Positions 50,186-57,068 of a stretch of DNA of 64,000 nt are shown in pieces. Position numbers and translations under genes: made by a program. This DNA comes from Ramlibacter pinisoli (GTDB taxonomy: Bacteria; Pseudomonadota; Gammaproteobacteria; Burkholderiales; Burkholderiaceae_C): contig NZ_WSEL01000003.1 of the NCBI RefSeq assembly GCF_009758015.1, positions 1,364,001 to 1,428,000 of the forward strand, read 5' to 3'. Numbering within the stretch: the stretch's first letter is position 1; each line of letters opens with the position of its first letter. Below the pieces are notes generated by a model. That model was not told where the DNA came from. It made no database searches and saw only the letters and a program-made list of their open reading frames with translations.

Positions 50186-50542
50186 TCAGCCTCCCGGCGC
50201 GGACGCCACCAGCGCCTGCAGGGCGCGGTCGGCGGCATCGAAGTCGGCGCCGCTGCGCGCCGGCAGCGCCATCACCCGGTCGAGCTCGTGCTCGATGGCG
50301 CGGGCGACGCTGCCCAGGTCATGCAGGCCGAAGGTGCCGGCCGACCCGGCCAGCGTGTGCAGCAGGCGGTGCAGTTCCTCCAGTTCGGCGGCGTCGGCCG
50401 GATCGGTGCGGCAGGCCTGCATGCGGCGCAGCGCTTCCTGCAACTTCGCCGGCAGCAGCTGCCGCCACTCGCGTTCCAGGGCGGCGAACCGCTCCTCGAA
50501 CGACGGGCCGGGCGCGGCTGGCGATGGACCCTCGGCGCTCAC
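50186..50542 (-). CDS. Hpt phosphotransfer protein
   Basis: A 118-residue helical Hpt module with the active-site H62 in LHRLLHTLAGSAGTFGL. The start is a GTG at 50542 with GGAGGCGA a few bases before; the frame is open further upstream but without an ATG near a ribosome binding site. It is the only Hpt in the window. It directly precedes a receiver-phosphatase, so it is the obvious carrier of phosphate from a hybrid kinase (such as that at 38125) to D55 of that phosphatase. Confidence 0.85.
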   Translation of the reverse strand: MSAEGPSPAAPGPSFEERFAALEREWRQLLPAKLQEALRRMQACRTDPADAAELEELHRLLHTLAGSAGTFGLHDLGSVARAIEHELDRVMALPARSGADFDAADRALQALVASAPGG

Positions 50543-50736
50543 TGGCTCGCCTCCGGCGGCTGGGGACTGCGTCCTCGAACGACCCTGCGTCTCATGGCCG
50601 TTGAAGGTACCACGATCGGCCGGCGCCGCCGGGTGCAGGCCGAGCGGCGGGACCGCAGCCGCGATCAACGGCGTCCTACAGGTGAGCCGCCGCGCGCTCC
50701 CTAGGATGGCTCCAACGCAACTCGGGAGAGCCAGCA

Positions 50737-50949
50737 ATGCCTGACAGCAAGGGAGCATCGACCGGCCGCACGGCCGACCGCATCGACGTGAGCTGGGACT
50801 ACGAGGTGTGCGCCTGGGCGCGCCACTTCAACACCAGCGAGAAGCAGGTCAAGGAGGCCGTGGCGGCAGTCGGCGACCGGGCCGACAAGGTGCGCGCGCA
50901 CCTGGCCGAGCGTCGCCAGCAGTCGTCCGAGCGACCGAGCGGCAACTGA
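50737..50949 (+). CDS. DUF3606 domain protein
   Basis: A 70-residue protein. IDVSWDYEVCAWARHFNTSEKQVKEAVAAVG is the core of DUF3606, a small helix-turn-helix-like domain of unknown function common in proteobacteria. A candidate -10, TAGGAT (50701-50706), lies 31 bases upstream, and GGGAGAG precedes the ATG. It is divergent from the Hpt gene and appears monocistronic. Confidence 0.8.
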   Translation: MPDSKGASTGRTADRIDVSWDYEVCAWARHFNTSEKQVKEAVAAVGDRADKVRAHLAERRQQSSERPSGN

Positions 50950-51090
50950 GCGCCCGCCGGCGCACGCCTGTCGTTGCGGGCCGATGCCGGCAGGCGCGCG
51001 TCGGGCAACCAGCCATGCCGCCTAGGGCGAATGCCTGGGGCGGCAGCCCGGCGTGCGGGCCCAATCGGCGGCCCCGACAACAATCCGCGC

Positions 51091-51549
51091 ATGCCTGCCG
51101 TCCCTGCCCATCCCGATGTCCCCGTCCCGCCGGCTGCGGCCGCCGGGCGCGGGCCGGCGCGCCCGTCGCTGCTGCTGGCGGACGACGATCCCATCACCCG
51201 CATGGTGACGGCCGCCTTCCTGCAGGCGCTGGGCTACACCGACGTGCAGCTGGCCGCCGACGGCGAGGAGGCGCTGGCCCTGTGCGCCCGGCAGGCGTTC
51301 GACCTGGTGCTGATGGATTGCCTGATGCCGGGGCTGGGCGGGCTGGAGGCGACGCGGCGGCTGCGCGCCCGCGGCCAGCGCGTGCCGGTGATCGCGCTGA
51401 CGGCCAGCACCGGCGCCGACGACATCGCGCGCTGCCTGGAAGCCGGCATGGACGGCCACCTCGCCAAGCCCATCGACCTGGAACGGCTGGCCGCGACCCT
51501 GTCGCACTGGCTCGCACCCGGGCAAGCCGACCCTCGCGCCCTGAACTGA
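51091..51549 (+). CDS. Single-domain response regulator
   Basis: A 152-residue protein with a Pro/Ala-rich ~25-residue N-terminus and one receiver domain: LLLADDDPITRMV, FDLVLMDCLMPGLGG (phospho-acceptor Asp), ALTAS and LAKPIDLERL. It resembles the receivers of hybrid kinases more than DNA-binding regulators. It is close to the Hpt gene but on the other strand, and it may compete for or receive phosphate from that Hpt. The partner is not certain. Confidence 0.85.
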   Translation: MPAVPAHPDVPVPPAAAAGRGPARPSLLLADDDPITRMVTAAFLQALGYTDVQLAADGEEALALCARQAFDLVLMDCLMPGLGGLEATRRLRARGQRVPVIALTASTGADDIARCLEAGMDGHLAKPIDLERLAATLSHWLAPGQADPRALN

Positions 51550-51589
51550 GCGCCCGCACGTCCGGCGCTGGCGGCTGCGGGGCGCCGGC

Positions 51590-52003
51590 TCAGCGGCGGT
51601 CGCGCGCGAGCTCGCACACCGCGTCCCACGCCAGCGCGAGGTCCTCGTCGCCCGGGATGGGCACCAGCGGCCCGGGCACGCTCGAAGAGGCGAGCAGCCG
51701 GCCCGCCGCGTCGTAGCCCACCGCGGCCTGCGCGCGGATGGTGCGGGTGGCGCAGTCGAAGTCGGCCAGCAGCACCTGCCGGCGCTGCGCCGGCGGCCGG
51801 ATGCCCCCCTGGCCCGCCAGCCGCGCGGCCAGGCCGGTCGTGCCGGCCGAGCGCACCCAGGTCGTGACGACGCTGCCCTGCTGCTGCACGAACGCCACGT
51901 CGACGTCCAGGTCGGGTGCGCCGGGAACGGGACGCCAGTCGGGCGCCGCGGACGCGGCGCCGCCGCTGCAGGCAAGGGCGAGGATGAAGGCCGGGGTGCG
52001 CAT
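51590..52003 (-). CDS. Surface-adhesin E-like secreted protein
   Basis: A 137-residue exported protein (signal MRTPAFILALACSGGAASA). The mature domain DWRPVPGAPDLDVDVAFV, VTTWVRSAG, VLLADFDCATRTIRAQAAVGYDAAGRL and LALAWDAVCELA matches the surface-adhesin E (protein E-like) fold widely found in beta-proteobacteria, including the two Cys residues that probably pair. It is divergent from the LysR gene at 52130, so it may be its target. Adhesion is known for Haemophilus protein E but not for this branch. Confidence 0.7.
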   Translation of the reverse strand: MRTPAFILALACSGGAASAAPDWRPVPGAPDLDVDVAFVQQQGSVVTTWVRSAGTTGLAARLAGQGGIRPPAQRRQVLLADFDCATRTIRAQAAVGYDAAGRLLASSSVPGPLVPIPGDEDLALAWDAVCELARDRR

Positions 52004-52129
52004 GGTCGCTTCCGATCGGGGAAGGAGCATTGCACTCCAAGGGCGCCTAGCACGCCGGCGATGCCCCTCCGGCGATCCCGGCTTCGGGTTTTCCCGAACA
52101 ATGGAGGGCTCCCATCTTCTGCCTGCCCC

Positions 52130-53086
52130 ATGGACCGACTGCTTTCCATGCGCGTGTTCCAGCGCGTCGCCGACGAAGGCGGCTTTGCCGCCGCCGCGCG
52201 GGCACTGGAGCTCTCGCCCGCGGCCGTCACGCGCCTGGTGGCCGACCTCGAGGGCCACCTGCAGACCCGCCTGCTCCAGCGCAGCACCCGCCGGCTGTCG
52301 CTGACCGAGGCGGGCCAGGCCTACCTGGAGCGGGTGCGTTCCATCCTGGAAGAGATCGACCAGGCCGACGCGGTGGTCAGCGCGCACAGCAGCGAGCTGG
52401 CCGGCATGCTGCGCGTCCACGCCCCGCCGGTGCTGGCCACCTACATCGTGGCGCCGCTGCTGGCGCCGTTCCGCGAGCGCTACCCGGACATCCGGCTGGA
52501 GGTCGAGGTCGATGCGCCGGCGGAGCCGCCGGTGGAGGCGTTCGACGTCACGCTGGTGAGCAGCAGCAACGGCCTGCCGCCCGACGTCGTGGTGCGCAAG
52601 ATCGTCGAGTCCGAATCCATCCTGGTCGCCTCGCCGAAGTACCTGGCGCGGCACGGCCGGCCGGCGGGGCCGCAGGACCTGGCCGAGCACAACCTGCTGC
52701 GCGTGAAGATGGCCGACCAGCGGGCCGACCTCTGGCGCATGTGGAGCGAGGAGCAGCCCGACGATCCGGTGGAGCTGGAGCTGCGGCCCAGCCTCATCGC
52801 CAACCACACCGACACCCTGCTGCGCGCCGCCATCGACGGTGCCGGCATCACCTCCATCGCCATGGACCTGGCCGCGGCCCCGCTCACCCGCGGCGAGCTG
52901 GTGCGCGTGCTGGCGCCCTGGACCACCGGGCGCCGCGCGCTCTACGCCGCCCTGCCCAGCCGCAAGTTCACCCCGCGCCGCACCCGCGTGTTCCTCGACT
53001 TCCTGGTCGAGCAGACCCGCAGCCGTTCGGGCAGCGCACTCGAGAGCTGCGTGGGCTGCGCCGGGCCGGTCCGGCTCGCCGCCTGA
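52130..53086 (+). CDS. LysR-type transcriptional regulator
   Basis: A 318-residue LysR protein. The HTH is MRVFQRVADEGGFAAAARALELSPAAVTRLVADLEGHLQ, the effector domain MLRVHAPPVLATYIVAPLL. The form AAVTRLVADLE is typical of the large DhcR/CrgA-like group that often senses aldehydes or carboxylates. The C-terminus has a Cys pair (ESCVGCAG). It is divergent by 126 bases from the adhesin E-like gene. Confidence 0.88.
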   Translation: MDRLLSMRVFQRVADEGGFAAAARALELSPAAVTRLVADLEGHLQTRLLQRSTRRLSLTEAGQAYLERVRSILEEIDQADAVVSAHSSELAGMLRVHAPPVLATYIVAPLLAPFRERYPDIRLEVEVDAPAEPPVEAFDVTLVSSSNGLPPDVVVRKIVESESILVASPKYLARHGRPAGPQDLAEHNLLRVKMADQRADLWRMWSEEQPDDPVELELRPSLIANHTDTLLRAAIDGAGITSIAMDLAAAPLTRGELVRVLAPWTTGRRALYAALPSRKFTPRRTRVFLDFLVEQTRSRSGSALESCVGCAGPVRLAA

Positions 53087-53166
53087 ACCCCATCGGGCGC
53101 GGCCTACAGCGGATCGCGCGCGGGTCGCACGGCCAGGTGCAGCCGGCGCGCTAGGCTGGCCCGGCC

Positions 53167-54000
53167 ATGTCGGCTGGCCGTCCTGCCCTCGTCCTGCTCG
53201 CCGCCTGCGGCGCCCTGCTGCTGCCGCCGGGCTCTTTCGCGCAGGAGCGGTCGACCGCGCAGACCCTGCCGCCCGTCACCATCACGGGCAAGGCCAGCGG
53301 CGAGCCGGTCGAGAAGTCGTACCGCCGCATGCTGCGCGGCATGGACCTGTTCGAGCGCGAGCACGCGCTGGCCCCGCTGGCGACCCTGCGCTTCCAGGTG
53401 CTGCCGCGAAAGCCGGGTGTGCGGCTCGACGACCTCGGGCTGTACGTCGTCGGCAAGACCGTGGAGATCCCGCTGGACGTCGCGCCCGACCGCACCTTCG
53501 CGCTGCCGCGCGACCGCCGGGCCGTCGAGGAGAACGCACAGGTCTCGCCCGATCGGCCTGCGCTCACGCTGACCTGGCGGGCCGACATCCGCAGCCCCGG
53601 CCTGCCGCCCGGCACGCGGCGCCTGGGCGACCTGCGGCTCGAATGCATGGTGGGCATCGAGGCCGGGCTGGTCTCCAACAGCCCGTCCTGGATCGCCGGC
53701 CTGTTCGCCGCCGCCGAGACGCCGGCCTACTGCCAGGGCGATCGCAACCGCTACCTCTTCTTCGCCGAACGGCCGCTGTTCGGCGTGACCCTGGTGGCGG
53801 GCGAACGGCGCGAGGCGCTGCCGGTGCGGCGCCTGTGGGCCGGCGCGATGGGCGACCTGCGCCTGAAGGACGAACTGCATTTCTGCGACTGCGAGGTGCT
53901 GGTCGACCGCAGCTACTTCGCGCCGCTGGAGGACCGCAGCTGGCCGGACGACACGCTGCTGCTGTTCGAGTTCATGGAGGACGGCCGTGCGCCGCTGTGA
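53167..54000 (+). CDS. Exported hypothetical protein
   Basis: A 277-residue protein with a signal peptide (LVLLAACGALLLPPGSFA then QE). I do not recognise a family. YRRMLRGMDLFEREHALAPLATLRF, MVGIEAGLV, YLFFAERPLFGVTL and LHFCDCEVLVDRSYF are notable; the C-D-C and two other cysteines may form disulfides in the periplasm. The 3' end overlaps the next gene by 14 bp, so the two are co-expressed and probably act together in the envelope. Confidence 0.6.
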   Translation: MSAGRPALVLLAACGALLLPPGSFAQERSTAQTLPPVTITGKASGEPVEKSYRRMLRGMDLFEREHALAPLATLRFQVLPRKPGVRLDDLGLYVVGKTVEIPLDVAPDRTFALPRDRRAVEENAQVSPDRPALTLTWRADIRSPGLPPGTRRLGDLRLECMVGIEAGLVSNSPSWIAGLFAAAETPAYCQGDRNRYLFFAERPLFGVTLVAGERREALPVRRLWAGAMGDLRLKDELHFCDCEVLVDRSYFAPLEDRSWPDDTLLLFEFMEDGRAPL

Positions 54001-54346
54001 CCACGCCCTCGCCGCCTGCGCCACCGTCGCCTGCCTGGCCGGCTGCGCCGGTGCCGGCGTGCCGGGCGATGCCGCGCGCGTGCGACCGCCTTTCGCCGAC
54101 GCGCACCTCGGCGTCGAGGCCGCGGCCCAGCGCCTGGCCGTCGGCCGCAGCACCCGCCAGGAGGTGGCGGCGCTGCTCGGTCCGGCCGAGACGCTGCGCT
54201 TCGAGACCGGGTGGGAAGCCTGGGTCTACCGCACCCACGACGAGCGCGGCGACCCCGTCGACGGGCCGGAACTGGTGCTGCTGTTCGGGCCGGCGGGCGT
54301 GCTGCAGAAAGCGCGCGTGCGCCCGGGTGGGATGGCGGCGCGCTAG
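53987..54346 (+). CDS. Small BamE/SmpA-like lipoprotein
   Basis: A 119-residue lipoprotein (CLAGC lipobox at ~16-20). V-G-R-S-T-R-Q-E-V-A-A-L-L-G-P, then TGWEAWVYRT and LVLLFGPAGVLQKAR, match the SmpA/BamE-type fold, although it is too diverged to be the BAM subunit itself. The start is GTG, inside the preceding gene. Confidence 0.65.
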   Translation: MRRCDHALAACATVACLAGCAGAGVPGDAARVRPPFADAHLGVEAAAQRLAVGRSTRQEVAALLGPAETLRFETGWEAWVYRTHDERGDPVDGPELVLLFGPAGVLQKARVRPGGMAAR

Positions 54347-54436
54347 CAGTTCGCGGCGACGCCTGGAATGAAGGCTGCGTTCCGCGCCCTGAAGGCATCG
54401 CCCGTCGTGTCGGCAGTGCCGCCGCGCCTCTTCACC

Positions 54437-54529
54437 GTCATTGCGGGCTTGACCCGCAATCCATCTCCTGAACGCGGTTCGGGTGCGGCATCGGTCCGGG
54501 GATGGATGCCGGGTCAAGCCCGGCATGAC
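54437..54529 (-). repeat. 93-bp double-hairpin element, copy 2 (inverted)
   Basis: This element is the same length as 8993-9085 and in inverse orientation. The left arm pairs TTGCGGG with CCCGCAA (54441-54459) and the right arm pairs TGCCGGG with CCCGGCA. GTCATTG opens and GGCATGAC closes it. The centre keeps GGTGCGGC. It lies alone between convergent genes (54346 and 54571), as REP/BIME-type elements usually do. Confidence 0.8.
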
Positions 54530-54570
54530 GACTCTCGGGAGGAAAACTGAGATGCCCGGCCGCGCCGGGC

Positions 54571-55671
54571 TCACAGCACCTTGGCCAGCTCCATCACCAG
54601 CAGCGACGGCAGCTGGCCGCGCAGCGCGTCGCGGCTAATGCGGCTCACGCCGCTGCCCATCCAGCTGGCGATCTCGACGACGTTGGCGCCGGAGGCGATC
54701 TCCACGCAGGGATGGTGCGGCTGGTAGCGCAGCAGGTCGTTGCGCAATTCGTCGAAGGCCTTGTCGTGCAGGCGCTCGTCGACCAGCAGGCCGTCCGGTT
54801 TGTCGAGTTCGCACTGCTGCACGGCCTGGCGCACGCTGGGCGAGACGTCCAGCACCAGGCCCATGTCGCGGCAGATGCCACGCACCAGGTCCTGCAGCGC
54901 GGTGTCGGCGCTGACCAGCAGCAGCCGGTGGCCGGCCATGGGCCGCGACTCGAACATGCTGGCGGGATCGCCGCCGTCGATCTCGATCGCGGTCAGGCCC
55001 TCCAGCCGCTTGACCGTGCGCGGGAATTCGAGCGTGACGCTCAGGTAGCCGGAGACCGTCTCGCGGCGCAGCAGCACGCCGGTGGTGCGCGCCAGCTGGG
55101 CCAGCAGGACCCAGGCGACCGACTGCGGCACCTCGACCGGCCCACCCACCCCGGTGGACACGCGCTCGCGGGCCCGGAACTCCAGGATGCCGTGCTCGGG
55201 CCAGTTGCTCACCTTCAGCCACACGCTGATGGCCGTGCCGTAGCCCGCCAGGCAGTCGATGGCCGTCTCCACCAGGCTGTGCAGCAGGCCGGGATCGACG
55301 ATCACTTCGACCGGCTGCAGCTGCAGGTCGAGTTCGAGGGCGCGGGCCGTGTGCTGGCGCCGGTTGTCGGCCACCACCTGCTCGACCATCGCCTTCAGGT
55401 CGATGCGTTCGTGCGACTGGCGCAGGCGGCCGCCCGCCAGCCGCGACAGCTGCTGGCTCTGCATGGCGAGGTAGCGGATGCGGCGGGCGACGTCGGCCAG
55501 CGCCCGCAGCTGGCCGCGCGAGGCCGCCTGGGTGCGGCGCAGGTCACCGCCGATGGCGTTCAGGTGCTCCCACTGGCGGGCCAGCTCGGTGCCCACGATG
55601 CCGGGCACCGTCCAGGGGTCGATGCGCGAGGGATCGATCACCTCGTCGTGGCTGGGCGCGAAATCGGTCAC
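54571..55671 (-). CDS. Degenerate kinase/receiver-like protein
   Basis: A 366-residue protein (386 if the ATG at 55731 is used). Residues ~35-100 are helical like a HisKA dimer, but RIRYLAMQSQQLSRL has no phospho-acceptor His. The middle (~140-230) has the outline of an HATPase (SLVETAIDCLAGYGTAISVWLK) without N- or G-boxes. The C-terminal ~115 residues read as a receiver-like fold (HRLLLVSADTALQDLV, DGLLVDERLHD) with one acidic site. I interpret it as a non-catalytic signalling scaffold. It is divergent from a FimV-like gene. Confidence 0.6.
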   Translation of the reverse strand: MTDFAPSHDEVIDPSRIDPWTVPGIVGTELARQWEHLNAIGGDLRRTQAASRGQLRALADVARRIRYLAMQSQQLSRLAGGRLRQSHERIDLKAMVEQVVADNRRQHTARALELDLQLQPVEVIVDPGLLHSLVETAIDCLAGYGTAISVWLKVSNWPEHGILEFRARERVSTGVGGPVEVPQSVAWVLLAQLARTTGVLLRRETVSGYLSVTLEFPRTVKRLEGLTAIEIDGGDPASMFESRPMAGHRLLLVSADTALQDLVRGICRDMGLVLDVSPSVRQAVQQCELDKPDGLLVDERLHDKAFDELRNDLLRYQPHHPCVEIASGANVVEIASWMGSGVSRISRDALRGQLPSLLVMELAKVL

Positions 55672-55863
55672 GTCATTTCCTGGATTCGGGTTGATGCCAG
55701 TTGCGGCCCCATTGGTTACACGTCGTAACATGCGGTCATCTTGGAACTTTCTTCGTCTTGCGTCAACGACGGACCCGGCCATCCGACCAGCGCTGGACGT
55801 CCGGCGACAGGCGGCGATCGATTCGCTACGGGACCTCGACCATGGTCCGTCGCGGGGCGTGCG

Positions 55864-57035
55864 GTGGGCCTCCTGCTGACCGCCGCCGCCAGCAGCGCCG
55901 CCTGGCCGCTCGCGTTCGGCAGCCTGGAGGGCAGCGCCCGCTTCGGCAGCCCGCTCGACGTGCGGCTGCCGCTGGTGCTGGGCCATCCCGCCGAGGCGCT
56001 GGCGCCCTGCGTCCAGGTGGACGCCTGGTATGGCCGCGGGCAGCTGGACGCGGCTTCGTTGCGCAGCGACGTGCAGATCGTCGGCAAGACCGGCGGCAGC
56101 GTGCGCGTGCGGGTGGCCCGGCCGGTCGACCAGCCGGTGGTCACGCTGGCCGTGTCCACCACCTGCGGCCTGCGCACCGAGCGCACCTTCGTGCTGCTGG
56201 CCGAGAACCTGCCGCCCGACTTCCAGGCCGTGATGCCGGAGGCCGAGTCGCCGGCCGCGGCGGCCGTGCCGGCAAACGCCGTGCAGCCACCCGAGCCGGC
56301 GGTCACCGTGCCGGCAGCTGCATCGGCGGCGCCGCCAGGCCGCGCCACGGCAGTGGCCGCGCCGCGACCGATGGCGCCGGTACTGCCTGCAAGTAGCACG
56401 CGCCTGGCGCCCCGGCCGAGCCGGCGCAGACAGTCGCCAAGACACGGGAGCCAACACCGGCGCCGGTCACCACACCGGTCGCCGCGCCAGTCCCCGCGCC
56501 CGCGCCCGAAGTCGCGCTGCGCCTGCGCCTCACGCCGTGGATCGAGGCCGCCATCCCGGCCAGCACCGAAGCCGGCCGGGCCGAAGCGCGGGCGCTCTGG
56601 CAGGTCCTGCAGGCCGATCCGCTGGTGCTGGCGCGCCAGCTGCAACCGCCAGCGGCGCCGGACGTGCCGGCGCCAGTGCCCGTGCCTGTAGCAGTGGCGC
56701 CATCGACCCCTGCGGCTCCAGCCGCAGCCGCCTCCGTGGTGCCCCGGCCGGCACCGGTGGTCATCGCGCCGCCTGCCGCGCCGGTGCGCGCCCTCGACCG
56801 GCTGCTGGCCCTGCTGCCCTGGGCCGCCGGCGCCGCCTTGGCCGTGCTGGCCGCGATGCGGACCGTATTGCTGCTGGCGCGGCGCCACCGGAGCGCGGCG
56901 GCCAGCCTGCCTGCCGAGGTCGTGCCGTCCCAGACCGCCGTGCTGCCGCGCCGCAGCGTGCAGCCGGACGAGGACTTCGCCCTCGCGCTGGACCTCGACC
57001 TGGACGGGGCGTCGCCCACCGCCGCCCGCCCCTGA
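55864..57035 (+). pseudogene. FimV-like protein, frameshifted
   Basis: Two frames together encode one FimV/HubP-like protein. The first (from about GTG 55864; upstream start possible) has a signal peptide, then the N-terminal domain WPLAFGSLEGSARFGSPLD...LVLGHPAEAL and an Ala/Pro linker. Near 56395-56400 the sensible sequence moves to another frame (APGAPAEPAQTVA, then EVALRLRLTPWIEAAIP), ending with one membrane span (LALLPWAAGAALAVLAAM) and an acidic tail. The jump equals loss of one base. No slippery heptamer is seen. It is a true pseudogene, a sequencing error or, less likely, recoding. Confidence 0.65.
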
Positions 57036-57047
57036 CCCGCAGCGGCC

Positions 57048-57068
57048 GGCGGGGCGGGAGGCCCCGCC
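57048..57068. terminator. Bidirectional hairpin between convergent genes
   Basis: GGCGGGGC-GGGAG-GCCCCGCC forms a perfect 8-bp stem in the 33 bases between the FimV-like gene and the molybdenum hydroxylase stop at 57069. It has no T-run. Its placement suggests a shared terminator. Confidence 0.6.

Noticed and set aside
50950..51090. Search for tRNA or small RNA genes in the gap
   Set aside because: No cloverleaf, T-loop consensus or terminator-like hairpin with a T-run was found here or in the other gaps.
56385..56410. Programmed frameshift site in the FimV-like gene
   Set aside because: No slippery heptamer or clear downstream structure; mutation or sequencing error is simpler.
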